NCBI GenBank assembly: GCA_012727545.1
Contig: JAAYHA010000090.1
Location: 1 to 32,282 of the forward strand
Reading direction: 5' to 3'
DNA: 32,282 bases
DNA from: Synergistaceae bacterium
Lineage (GTDB): Bacteria; Synergistota; Synergistia; Synergistales; Synergistaceae
Positions 7,962 to 15,548 of the stretch are shown piece after piece; within the stretch, counting starts at the first letter, position 1, and each line of letters begins with the position of its first letter. Under the pieces are notes generated by a model. The model was not told the origin of the DNA. It ran no database searches and was given only the letters and a program-made list of their open reading frames with translations. A program made the position numbers and the translations under genes.

Positions 7962-9152
7962 ATGAAGCTGAAAACTTTTTTGCCCGGTGACATCACCGGA
8001 AAAAAGGTTTTGGTCAGGGTAGATTTCAATGTCCCCCTTGATGGCGCTAAGGTCGCTGATACTACTAGGATATGTGCGCATCTTCCGACCCTCAGGGCTC
8101 TCAAGGCAGCCGGGGCAAAGGTGGCGCTTATTTCGCACCTTGGCAGACCCAAGGGCAAGGCAGACCCAAAGTACTCGCTTGAGCCTGTTGGCGAAGAGCT
8201 TGCAAAGATAACCGGTTGGGATGTACGTTTTGTTCCGGAATGCATCGGTCCTGATGTCCAAAAGGCGTCTGCAGAGTGGGGTAACGAAGTTCTTCTTCTC
8301 GAGAACGTCAGGTTCCACCCTGAAGAAGAGAAAAATGACATGGAATTTGCAAAAAAACTGGCAGAGAACTTTGACATCTTTGTCATGGATGCATTCAGCG
8401 CGGCCCACAGGGCACATTCTTCTACCAGAGCAGTTGCTGAGATCCTCCCGTCATTTGCCGGCCTTCTGATAGTTAAGGAAACAGAGATGCTGGGAGCAGT
8501 CCGTGATGATCCCAAAAAACCATTTGTTCTCATACTTGGCGGTGCGAAGGTTTCAGATAAGATCGCCGTAGTTGAAAACATGATGAAAAAAGTTGACACG
8601 ATCCTGATAGGCGGAGGAATGGCATTTACCTTTTTCAAAGCGAAGGGTTTGGAGATCGGCAAGTCGCTCTGTGAGACAGATAAGATTGAATTTGCATCCC
8701 AAATGCTTGATCAGGCAGAAAAACTGGGAGTAAGAATGCTGTTGCCTCTTGACATCCTGGCAGCAGACGAATTTAAGGCAGATTCTCCCTATTCTCTGGT
8801 TGCTCCGGAAGCGATACCATCTGACAAAATGGGTCTCGATGTAGGGCCTGAAACTATCAAAACATTTACAGATGTAATAACCTCTTCAAAGACCATACTC
8901 TGGAACGGGCCTATGGGAGTATTCGAGATGCCGGCCTTCTCAAAAGGAACGGAGGCAGTCGCTCAGGCTCTCGTAAAGGCAACAGAAATGGGTTCTTTCA
9001 CCGTAGTTGGGGGAGGGGATTCCGCAGCTGCGATAGCTCAGTTTGGATATGAAGACAAAGTCTCTCATGTTTCTACAGGCGGCGGAGCAAGCCTTGAGTT
9101 TTTTGAAGGTAAAATACTGCCCGGAATAGAACCGTACGATGTAACTGAGTAA
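7962..9152 (+). CDS. pgk: Phosphoglycerate kinase
   Basis: The enzyme transfers phosphate from 1,3-bisphosphoglycerate to ADP. The 396-residue length is normal for a bacterial monofunctional enzyme. The N-terminal substrate domain shows VLVRVDFNVPL near 16-26 and ISHLGRPKGK. The C-terminal nucleotide domain shows LILGGAKVSDKI, LIGGGMAFTFFKA, LWNGPMGVFE, VVGGGDSAAAI and STGGGASLEFFEGK. It starts 5 nt after the gap stop, and its ribosome site (AGGGAG at 7946-7951) lies inside the end of gap, so the two are cotranscribed. A strong terminator hairpin follows it directly. Confidence 0.98.
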   Translation: MKLKTFLPGDITGKKVLVRVDFNVPLDGAKVADTTRICAHLPTLRALKAAGAKVALISHLGRPKGKADPKYSLEPVGEELAKITGWDVRFVPECIGPDVQKASAEWGNEVLLLENVRFHPEEEKNDMEFAKKLAENFDIFVMDAFSAAHRAHSSTRAVAEILPSFAGLLIVKETEMLGAVRDDPKKPFVLILGGAKVSDKIAVVENMMKKVDTILIGGGMAFTFFKAKGLEIGKSLCETDKIEFASQMLDQAEKLGVRMLLPLDILAADEFKADSPYSLVAPEAIPSDKMGLDVGPETIKTFTDVITSSKTILWNGPMGVFEMPAFSKGTEAVAQALVKATEMGSFTVVGGGDSAAAIAQFGYEDKVSHVSTGGGASLEFFEGKILPGIEPYDVTE

Positions 9153-9161
9153 AAAATATAT

Positions 9162-9202
9162 AAGCGGTTCCGGAAAAGCAAAGACACCGGAACCGCTTTT
9201 TT
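9162..9202 (+). terminator. Intrinsic terminator between pgk and tpiA
   Basis: GCGGTTCCGG at 9164-9173 pairs perfectly with CCGGAACCGC at 9187-9196, extended by two A-T pairs to 12 bp, around a 13-nt loop. Six Ts follow at 9197-9202. The tpiA start codon is only 26 nt further on and there is no room for a complete promoter, so tpiA depends on readthrough or on a promoter inside pgk. Confidence 0.9.
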
Positions 9203-9228
9203 ATTTAATTTAAGGAGGATCAGAAAAG

Positions 9229-10017
9229 ATGCGCAGAAGATTTATTGCAGGAAACTGGAAGATGTTCAATGGACCGTCAGCTACCTCTGAGTTCATGTCA
9301 GCCTTTGTGCCTAAGCTGGCCTCGTCTGAAGATATCGCCTCAAACATAAATAAGGGAATGATGGAGGTAGCTGTCTTTGCTCCCTTTGTATCCCTTGATG
9401 CAGCAACGAAGGGAAAAGAAGGTTCGCCGCTGATCGTTGGTGCACAGAATATGCATTGGGAAAAAAGCGGGGCCTTTACCGGTGAAGTTTCAGCCCCGAT
9501 GCTAAAGGAACTTGGCTGTACCCACGTGATCATAGGACACAGTGAAAGACGCCATATCTTTCGGGAAACAAGTGAAGACCTTCACAAGAAGCTGTTGGCG
9601 GCCCTGGAAGAGAATCTTACCCCCGTTTTCTGTGTGGGAGAACTGTTGGAGGAACGTGAATCCGGCAGTACTTTTGATGTAATCAGAAAGCAGCTCATGG
9701 CAGGCCTTAAGGTAATGGATGGCAGCGATGTTGCCGACAAGATCATTGTTGCTTATGAGCCGGTATGGGCAATTGGGACAGGCAAGACAGCAAGCAGCGA
9801 AGATGCGCAGGAAGTATGCGCTTTCATCAGAAAATTGCTTGCCGATACATTCGGCGAGGGTGTCGCAGAAAAAACTATAATATTATACGGCGGAAGCGTA
9901 AAACCGGAAAACACAGCATCAATACTTTCAATGAAAGATATTGACGGCGTGCTTGTCGGCGGAGCTTCGTTGAAACCCGACAGCTTTTTGGGGATAGCAA
10001 AAGCGGCTGTCCAATAA
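9229..10017 (+). CDS. tpiA: Triosephosphate isomerase
   Basis: The enzyme interconverts dihydroxyacetone phosphate and glyceraldehyde-3-phosphate. The 262-residue protein carries all catalytic residues: Asn9 and Lys11 in AGNWKMF, His104 in IGHSERR and Glu177 in AYEPVWAIGTGKTAS, the last with its flexible loop. The phosphate-binding ILYGGSV and GVLVGGASL segments are also present. A strong ribosome site TAAGGAGG at 9211-9218 precedes it. It follows pgk but is separated from it by an intrinsic terminator, so its level is probably set lower than that of gap and pgk. Its own terminator is at about 10126. Confidence 0.98.
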   Translation: MRRRFIAGNWKMFNGPSATSEFMSAFVPKLASSEDIASNINKGMMEVAVFAPFVSLDAATKGKEGSPLIVGAQNMHWEKSGAFTGEVSAPMLKELGCTHVIIGHSERRHIFRETSEDLHKKLLAALEENLTPVFCVGELLEERESGSTFDVIRKQLMAGLKVMDGSDVADKIIVAYEPVWAIGTGKTASSEDAQEVCAFIRKLLADTFGEGVAEKTIILYGGSVKPENTASILSMKDIDGVLVGGASLKPDSFLGIAKAAVQ

Positions 10018-10125
10018 ATAATTGACGGATCAAAATTACTTCTGCATATAATAGGCAAATAAAGACCAATTAATTTATAGTTCATCTATTAGTTGCAATA
10101 TGCTAAAAATATAAGGATAAAAATT

Positions 10126-10169
10126 GGGCGGAGACATGAATCGAGCTTTTTTCAGTCTCCGGCCTTTTT
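10126..10169 (+). terminator. Intrinsic terminator of tpiA
   Basis: GGGCGGAGAC at 10126-10135 pairs with GTCTCCGGCC at 10155-10164, with one G-G mismatch. TGAA/TTCA extends the stem inwards. Five Ts follow at 10165-10169. Confidence 0.8.
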
Positions 10170-10182
10170 ATTTAAAGAAAGC

Positions 10183-10221
10183 AAAAAAAGAAGCCCCTCC
10201 AGGATCGACGGAGAGGGGGCT
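10183..10221 (-). terminator. Intrinsic terminator facing the minus-strand HIT operon
   Basis: Read on the minus strand, AGCCCCCTCTCC pairs with GGAGGGGCT, with a small asymmetry. A T-rich tract (the As at 10184-10189) follows it. It converges with the tpiA terminator and would end transcripts arriving from rsfS-HIT. Confidence 0.7.
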
Positions 10222-10456
10222 GACTTATCTAAACAGGTATATTTATACCTCCGAAAAAAACTTAAAAAAGAAGTGAAGCTGAAAATACGCCGATAAAAAT
10301 ATTTAAGGATGATTATCGGACTATCGTTCATTGTAAAAATTACAACAAAAGAAAGAGAGAGAGAATTCAATGTTATAAATTTATAAGACAATAACCAGAA
10401 ATATAAATTATTTTAAAGTAACATAAGATATATTATAGGACATTATAAAATTTAAA
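10222..10456. other. AT-rich gap without a recognisable gene
   Basis: This 235-bp stretch has no ORF with a ribosome site and coding character. The only structure I see is a 7-bp hairpin, CCGATAA at 10290-10296 with TTATCGG at 10313-10319, which lacks a T tract on either strand. It would be the 3' untranslated region of the HIT operon before its terminator. Confidence 0.5.
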
Positions 10457-10822
10457 TTATATATACTTCATTTTTTCGGGAATGACTCCGCGCACACCAC
10501 CGTTTGGAGATTCGGTGTCTCCTGAATATCTCGGGATAAGATGAACGTGCACATGCATAACAGACTGTCCTGAAATTTTTCCGCAGTTGACCCCTATATT
10601 GTAGCCTTCCGGCGAGTAAATCTGATCAAGCATGGGCTTAGCCTCGTCAATAAGATCAAAGATAGCTTCACGTTCTTCCTTCGTAATATCAAAGAAGCTT
10701 TCAACGTGTCTTTTGGTCACGAACAACATATGACCTTTATTGACGGGCGTTTTGTCAAAGATGGCATAGACCAGTTCGTTATCCAGTATATAGTCGTTGA
10801 TCTCGCAGAATATACATTTCAT
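10457..10822 (-). CDS. HIT family (Hint-like) nucleotide phosphohydrolase
   Basis: HIT proteins of this type hydrolyse purine nucleoside phosphoramidates and related adenylates. The 121-residue protein carries the histidine triad HVHVHLIP at 90-97, with His92 the expected nucleophile. It has the N-terminal CxxC (CIFC at 3-6) that in many members helps bind zinc, and the family segment GHMLFVTKRHV. I place the start at ATG 10822 because MKCIFCEI is the usual N-terminus and AAAGGAA lies upstream; a longer frame would run into rsfS. It is last gene of the rplU...rsfS cluster, 17 nt after rsfS. The physiological substrate is unknown. Confidence 0.9.
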   Translation of the reverse strand: MKCIFCEINDYILDNELVYAIFDKTPVNKGHMLFVTKRHVESFFDITKEEREAIFDLIDEAKPMLDQIYSPEGYNIGVNCGKISGQSVMHVHVHLIPRYSGDTESPNGGVRGVIPEKMKYI

Positions 10823-10839
10823 CTTCTTTGTTTCCTTTG

Positions 10840-11214
10840 TTATTCGTCCTGATCCTGGAATTTCAGTGCGGGAGCGTCTCCCCATAGAGAATCAAGTCTG
10901 TAGTAGTCACGGCCTTCCCTGCTGAGTATGTTCACCACTAAGTGACCTGCGTCCATGAGGCACCAGCGGCTGCTTCCTTCCCCCTCAACTTTGTGCGGAA
11001 GCTTCATTTCATCCAGCATCTCGCTTGCTGTATCAAGCAGCGTCTTTGCGTGGAGGTCAGAACGTGCTATTGCGACTATGAATGCCTCAGTGAAGCCGGA
11101 AACTTCGCTCAGATTGTGTACTGTGACTTCCAGTGCGTGTTTTTCTATCAGGGCATCTACAATAGGCTTGTAAGGTTCGTAGAACTCTTCGATCGTCTTT
11201 GATGATGTCATCAT
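10840..11214 (-). CDS. rsfS: Ribosomal silencing factor RsfS
   Basis: RsfS binds protein L14 of the large subunit and blocks subunit joining when nutrients are scarce. The 124-residue protein shows the family pattern: FIVAIARSDLHAKTLLD, then SSRWCLMDAGHLVVNIL, then EGRDYYRLDSLWGDAPAL at the C-terminus. The start is ATG 11214, with GAGGTGG ending 8 nt upstream; a GTG four codons earlier sits inside that ribosome site. In Bacillota it follows nadD and yqeK; here an LCP-family gene takes the yqeK place. Confidence 0.94.
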   Translation of the reverse strand: MMTSSKTIEEFYEPYKPIVDALIEKHALEVTVHNLSEVSGFTEAFIVAIARSDLHAKTLLDTASEMLDEMKLPHKVEGEGSSRWCLMDAGHLVVNILSREGRDYYRLDSLWGDAPALKFQDQDE

Positions 11215-11278
11215 ATAAATATCCACCTCGCCTTCTTTGAATTATTATCTTTTTAAAGTAACTTAGATTTTGTAAAGA

Positions 11279-12694
11279 CTATTGTGAGCTTATCTCTATC
11301 AGTTTGTCAATGCGACTGATCAGTTGCTTACTATCATGTCCAATAATAATTGATGGATAAAATGCCTGATTGTTTGCCCTCACCAGGTTGTTAGGTATGC
11401 CAAGTATCTTGCCAAGCGTTTGGGCAGTTTTTTTAACTCCTGATTTGGCATTTATCGGGTATACAACGTTGCTGCTTCTATAGTCGAAATGCTTTGCATT
11501 TGCCGACATGATTACATCTATACCTATCTTTTGAAGTTTTGATGATACTTCCGCACTCAAACCGGACTTCCCTGTCCCATTCAGTACAGCAATTGATTCG
11601 GGCATAGACCGGATAAGGCCCAGCAGCTCTTCGTTGGATATACCAGGTTCACTTTTTTTATCCTGGGCTTTTTCGGTACCCATTACTTCTCCGTTTACTT
11701 TTGTCTCTTCGGCTGCCGAGGAATATGACAGAGAAAGTCCTGCAAAATTACTGGTGTTTTTGTTCTCTGTGATATCTCCTGAGATGAGCATTTCGATCGG
11801 TGTGTTCAAAAATTCATTGGCTGCCTTAGTGTCACCCACCCAATAACTCAGGTTATTGACAATGGCAGCCTGTCCATGAAGGGTGGAAAAGAATATTCGT
11901 TCCCTTCCAAGCTCGTTCTGAGCGAACCCGGCAAGCTGGATCGAGAGAGCGGGAGACATATCAGTCTTAAAAAGTTTCATCATCTGTGCTGTAAGTTCAG
12001 GTATCTTGACCAGGATCCTTGGGTCATAGACTTTCTTCAGGAGAGCTTTGATAAATTGCTGCTGCCTGTGTACCCTTCCGATGTCTCCAAGTGCATCCAT
12101 TCTGAAACGGACATAGTGCAGAGCGGTCTTGCCATCCATTACCTGGAGTCCGGGCTGTATGTTGATGTCAAGTTTTCCTGCCCTGTCAACATACCGCATC
12201 CTTTTCTGGACGTCTATCTCTACCCCGCCCAGTATATCTACTACCGCAGGAAAACTTACATAGTCGATTATTACATAATATAGTATCGGCTGTCCGAGAT
12301 ATTTTTCAACAGTGGCCTTAAGCAGATCAGGGCCTCCGTAAGCGAACGCGTGGTTAAGCTTCTGTACACCGTGTCCGGGTATCTGTACACGTGTATCTCT
12401 TGGGAGGGACAGTATTCTCATGTTTTTATCGTCTATGTCTATAGTTGCGAATAATATAGTGTCAGACCTTCTGGAGCCCTCCACATCATCCTCACCCATT
12501 ATTAGTATGTTGAACCTCCCCTGCTCTTTCAGGGCCGCATACTGCGCACTGCCGCTGTCGATCGAGCTCTCAATGGTACCAAGGATGTCCTCTGATTTTG
12601 TGTGAAGTATCGTATAGACTTTCAGACCGGCACCTGCAGCAATTCCCAATATTGCCAGAAGCACGATCATGATTATAGATTTAGAAAGTTTCAA
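11279..12694 (-). CDS. LytR-CpsA-Psr (LCP) family protein with LytR C-terminal domain
   Basis: LCP enzymes transfer lipid-linked glycopolymers to peptidoglycan. Residues 7-27 form a signal anchor. The LCP domain at about 60-230 shows NILIMGEDD, RRSDTILFATID, ILSLPRDTRVQIPG, KLNHAFAYGG and ALHYVRFR ... DIGRVHRQQQFI, with the Arg and Asp residues that bind the pyrophosphate. A LytR_C-like domain follows near 360-470 (IAVLNGTGKSGLS). The start is TTG 12694 with GGAGG 9 nt upstream. It sits between nadD and rsfS, where Bacillota usually have yqeK. Its acceptor polymer is unknown if the organism has an outer membrane. Confidence 0.9.
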   Translation of the reverse strand: MKLSKSIIMIVLLAILGIAAGAGLKVYTILHTKSEDILGTIESSIDSGSAQYAALKEQGRFNILIMGEDDVEGSRRSDTILFATIDIDDKNMRILSLPRDTRVQIPGHGVQKLNHAFAYGGPDLLKATVEKYLGQPILYYVIIDYVSFPAVVDILGGVEIDVQKRMRYVDRAGKLDINIQPGLQVMDGKTALHYVRFRMDALGDIGRVHRQQQFIKALLKKVYDPRILVKIPELTAQMMKLFKTDMSPALSIQLAGFAQNELGRERIFFSTLHGQAAIVNNLSYWVGDTKAANEFLNTPIEMLISGDITENKNTSNFAGLSLSYSSAAEETKVNGEVMGTEKAQDKKSEPGISNEELLGLIRSMPESIAVLNGTGKSGLSAEVSSKLQKIGIDVIMSANAKHFDYRSSNVVYPINAKSGVKKTAQTLGKILGIPNNLVRANNQAFYPSIIIGHDSKQLISRIDKLIEISSQ

Positions 12695-12717
12695 AGGCCC
12701 TTACCTCCATGCGAGTA

Positions 12718-13335
12718 TCAAATATCTTTGTAAAGAGAATACTTCCTGATAAAATGTTCAACTGAGGGAGGAACAAGAAATCTGATGCTTCTCTCTTTTC
12801 TTACCCTTTCCCTGAGTCCTGTACTTGATATTGCCAGTAGCGGTATTTCAAGTGGAATTATTGCAGACCTCAACTCTTCGGGCAATTCTTCCATTTTAGT
12901 ATGAGTGTATCCGTGCCTGCTAACTGCAACAAATTTACAGAGACTCATTATCTCTTCCGGGTTTTTCCAGGAAACTATATCCAATACGGCATCGAGTCCT
13001 GTTATAAAATAAAATTCTGTGTCAAAGTATTCAGGCATTGACTTGAGCTGCCTAAGAGTGTCGATAGTATAGCTTTTGTCAGCCTTGTCTATTTCTATTC
13101 TTGAAACAGAAAAGTATGGACAGTCAACTGTAGCTAAAACAGTCATCATGAATCTTTTGTATGCCGAAGATACCCTCTCCCCTGCCTTATGGGGTGGGTG
13201 GCCTGTCGGCACAAAAATAACTTCGGAAAGACCGAATGCTGCGTGAGCTTCGTCTGCAGCTCTGAGATGTCCGTAATGTATCGGGTCGAAGGTGCCGCCC
13301 ATTATACCTATTCTTCTCTGACAGCTGTTTGTCAT
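12718..13335 (-). CDS. nadD: Nicotinate-nucleotide adenylyltransferase
   Basis: NadD adenylylates nicotinate mononucleotide to deamido-NAD. The 205-residue protein has the nucleotidyltransferase motif GGTFDPIHYGH at 13-23, and the ISSTGLRERV segment near 170 that binds ATP phosphates. It starts at ATG 13335 behind AGAGG. It lies 19 nt after obgE and 23 nt before the LCP gene, in one cluster. NadK, acting later in the same pathway, is encoded about 4 kb away on the same strand. Confidence 0.96.
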   Translation of the reverse strand: MTNSCQRRIGIMGGTFDPIHYGHLRAADEAHAAFGLSEVIFVPTGHPPHKAGERVSSAYKRFMMTVLATVDCPYFSVSRIEIDKADKSYTIDTLRQLKSMPEYFDTEFYFITGLDAVLDIVSWKNPEEIMSLCKFVAVSRHGYTHTKMEELPEELRSAIIPLEIPLLAISSTGLRERVRKERSIRFLVPPSVEHFIRKYSLYKDI

Positions 13336-13354
13336 TTTTTATGCCTCTTTTTTC

Positions 13355-14734
13355 TTATTGGTTTAGGTCCGGATCTGTTTTTGTGGAAGCATCATCTTCA
13401 TCAGGTCCTTCGGTTCCCTCGAAATCAGAAGGATAATAATCAGGATAGAAAATGAAATCCTTGGGTCCTATAGTTATCTGATCTCCCTCTTTTGCTCCTG
13501 CGGCTTCAAGAAGATCCTCAACTTTATACTTTCTCATAAGCATTGTAAATCTTGCAGCGTTTTCATCCTGGCTCAGGTCGTAACGTTCGACAGCTTTCTC
13601 AAGACGATGGTGAAGTACCCGGTATCCTCCTCCGTGGAGTGAGACGATCTGGATCTTGTTTCTTGACCTGACAGGTGTCTGAATATCTTCTGCATTGTCA
13701 AGAGCATAGAGCCTTACCTCGCTCCTGGGTCTAGGATTCTTTTCAGTAAAGTCTATTATATGTTTTACCAGTTCAGGTATACCTTCTTCAGTCAGAGCGC
13801 TCACAGCACAAAAACTGACCCCGATCGAAGCAAAATGTTCGGACAGCCTCACAAGAAGATCTTCATTCTTTTCCAGTTCATCAAGCTTGTTTGCAACTAC
13901 AAAATATGGACGTGTATCAAGGTCCGGATCATAAGATCTCATCTCATTGCGTACAGTGTCAAGCTCTTCTGTCAGTTTATCAAATTCCTGGCACTCAAGG
14001 CTCAAAACGTGGATAAGCAGCCTGCTGCGAGCTATGTGCCTGAGAAACTGTATTCCGAGTCCTTTATTCATGTGCGCTCCCTCGATAAGTCCTGGGATGT
14101 CTGCTATTACGATCCTTTCGTACCCTGTTGTAAGAACCCCCAGGTTCGGGGAAAGGGTGGTAAATGGATAATTTGCGATCTTGGGCTGAGCGTTCGAAAT
14201 AGCGGCCAGGATGCTTGATTTGCCTACGTTGGGAAGCCCTACGAGCCCCACGTCTGCAATAAGCCTGAGTTCAAGCCTTATTTCAGCTTCTTCTCCGAGA
14301 TCACCGTTCTCACAAAACCTTGGGGCTTTTCTGGCGGAACTGGAAAAATAGCGGTTTCCTCTTCCCCCCCTGCCTCCCCTTGCTGCAAGAAAACGGTCTC
14401 CCGGTTCGACCAGGTCAGCAAGACCTTCGTTTGTCATGGCGTCGTATACGATAGTACCACAAGGTACTAAAACAACAGTGTCTTCACCTATTGCTCCGTT
14501 TCTTGCGCTTCCCTTGCCATGTGTTCCGTTGTTTCCTTTTATATTTCTCTGATATTCCAGATCAGCAAGCGTCTGAAGGTTGGTGGTGGCTTCGAAAATA
14601 ATGCTTCCGCCTCTGCCTCCGTTGCCGCCGTCCGGTCCTCCGTTAGGTCTGCACCTTTCACGGAGGAAACTCATACAGCCGTTTCCTCCTCTGCCTGCCT
14701 TAACGGAAAGACGCATTGAATCAATAAATTTCAT
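13355..14734 (-). CDS. obgE: GTPase ObgE/CgtA
   Basis: Obg is an essential GTPase that assists assembly of the large ribosomal subunit and responds to ppGpp. The 459-residue protein has three domains. The glycine-rich Obg fold is at 1-158 (VKAGRGGNGCMSF, NGGPDGGNGGRGG). The G domain has GLPNVGKSS at 166-174, DIPGLIEGAH and NKLDEL. The C-terminal OCT domain, about 350-440, is the type found in Bacillota and relatives (RFTMLMRKYKVEDLLEAAG). The tail after it is acidic and of low complexity. It lies downstream of rplU and rpmA with a hairpin in between. Confidence 0.97.
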   Translation of the reverse strand: MKFIDSMRLSVKAGRGGNGCMSFLRERCRPNGGPDGGNGGRGGSIIFEATTNLQTLADLEYQRNIKGNNGTHGKGSARNGAIGEDTVVLVPCGTIVYDAMTNEGLADLVEPGDRFLAARGGRGGRGNRYFSSSARKAPRFCENGDLGEEAEIRLELRLIADVGLVGLPNVGKSSILAAISNAQPKIANYPFTTLSPNLGVLTTGYERIVIADIPGLIEGAHMNKGLGIQFLRHIARSRLLIHVLSLECQEFDKLTEELDTVRNEMRSYDPDLDTRPYFVVANKLDELEKNEDLLVRLSEHFASIGVSFCAVSALTEEGIPELVKHIIDFTEKNPRPRSEVRLYALDNAEDIQTPVRSRNKIQIVSLHGGGYRVLHHRLEKAVERYDLSQDENAARFTMLMRKYKVEDLLEAAGAKEGDQITIGPKDFIFYPDYYPSDFEGTEGPDEDDASTKTDPDLNQ

Positions 14735-14756
14735 AATGTTACCCCGTCCCTAAAAT

Positions 14757-14789
14757 ACTATAAACGGGGGCCTTATATATAGGCCCCCG
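14757..14789 (-). terminator. Strong GC hairpin between rpmA and obgE, weak T tract
   Basis: CGGGGGCC at 14765-14772 and GGCCCCCG at 14782-14789 form a perfect 8-bp stem with a 9-nt loop. On the minus strand it is followed by GTTTATAGTATTTT, a broken T tract. This suggests partial termination or RNA processing that would reduce obgE and later genes relative to the ribosomal proteins. Confidence 0.6.
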
Positions 14790-14814
14790 GAATCAAACTC
14801 AGACTTATTGTTGT

Positions 14815-15072
14815 TTAGAGCGTTTCAGGCTCAACAGTTACAAATTTGCGATCTGCTCTGGTCAGGAAACGAACCTTACCTGTCGCAAGAGCGAAAAGTG
14901 TATAGTCGCGTCCAATTCCTACGTTCTGCCCGGGGTGGAATTTGGTGCCGCGCTGACGCACTATTATCGTTCCTGCGTTAACGAATTGACCGTCACTGCG
15001 TTTTACGCCGAGATATTTGGGCTGACTGTCCCGGCCGTTAGTGCTGCTTCCTTGACCTTTTTTATGTGCCAT
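14815..15072 (-). CDS. rpmA: Large-subunit ribosomal protein bL27
   Basis: The 85-residue protein matches bL27 throughout: [38 protein letters not shown] and [18 protein letters not shown]. Its N-terminus reaches the peptidyl-transferase centre. It begins directly with [10 protein letters not shown] and lacks the extra cleavable N-terminal extension seen in many Bacillota. The ysxB/Prp protease gene that cleaves that extension is likewise absent between rplU and rpmA. It lies 34 nt after rplU. Confidence 0.98.
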   Translation of the reverse strand: MAHKKGQGSSTNGRDSQPKYLGVKRSDGQFVNAGTIIVRQRGTKFHPGQNVGIGRDYTLFALATGKVRFLTRADRKFVTVEPETL

Positions 15073-15106
15073 GACTTATAGAATACCTCCTCTTTAGGGT
15101 GTTGCT

Positions 15107-15418
15107 CTAGCCTTTGATACCGTCGAACTCGACAAGAGTATACTGCTGACGGTGTCCGCGGAATTTGCGGTAGTTTTTCTTTCTGCGGTACTTGAAGACG
15201 ATGACCTTGTCATCTTTGCCGTGCTCAAGGATCTTAGCTGTTACGACCGCTCCGTCAATATAAGGAGTGCCGATCACGGGTCCGTCATCCTTACCGAGAA
15301 GGATCACCTTGTCAAAAGATACCTGCTCGCCTTCTTCTGCGTGGATCTTTTCAAGGCGCAGTTTGTCTCCTGCTGATACTCTGTACTGCTTACCACCTGT
15401 TTCGATAACTGCATACAT
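15107..15418 (-). CDS. rplU: Large-subunit ribosomal protein bL21
   Basis: The 103-residue protein begins MYAVIETGGKQYRVSAGDKL and contains VIVFKYRRKKNYRKFRGHRQ near the C-terminus, the diagnostic RNA-binding tail of bL21. GGAGGGAGG precedes the start. It is the first gene of the rplU-rpmA-obgE-nadD-LCP-rsfS-HIT transcription unit, driven by a near-perfect promoter and preceded by a structured leader of about 75 nt. Confidence 0.98.
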   Translation of the reverse strand: MYAVIETGGKQYRVSAGDKLRLEKIHAEEGEQVSFDKVILLGKDDGPVIGTPYIDGAVVTAKILEHGKDDKVIVFKYRRKKNYRKFRGHRQQYTLVEFDGIKG

Positions 15419-15442
15419 TCTAAATTTTCCTCCCTCCGCTGC

Positions 15443-15477
15443 GTGTCAGGCAGCCTTATGGCTTTTATGGCCTGCAC
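15443..15477 (-). promoter_or_regulatory. Structured 5' leader of rplU (candidate r-protein autoregulatory element)
   Basis: On the transcript GTG-CAGGC pairs with GCCTG-A-CAC (8 bp with one bulged A). Inside it AGCC-ATAA-GGCT forms a tetraloop hairpin. The element lies between the promoter and the ribosome site. L21 leaders are known in Bacillota, but I could not compare this one to the known consensus. Confidence 0.4.
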
Positions 15478-15500
15478 CAAGCGCATTCTACAACCTGCGT

Positions 15501-15529
15501 ATTATAGTTAAAATTTTAGGTTTAGTCAA
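15501..15529 (-). promoter_or_regulatory. Sigma-70 promoter of the rplU operon
   Basis: On the minus strand TTGACT (15529-15524) and TATAAT (15506-15501) are separated by exactly 17 bp. This is among the best promoter matches in the window, as expected for a ribosomal protein operon. It sits just after the recN stop codon. Confidence 0.85.
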
Positions 15530-15548
15530 TAAGAGCTGTCCCATCCGG

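Noticed and set aside
7943-8662. 239-codon open frame on the minus strand
   Set aside because: It lies wholly opposite pgk, which is unmistakable; its composition is that of an antisense shadow.
10093-10296. 67-codon plus-strand ORF in the gap after tpiA
   Set aside because: It runs through two terminator hairpins, has no ribosome site, and its lysine-rich end only reflects AT-rich sequence.
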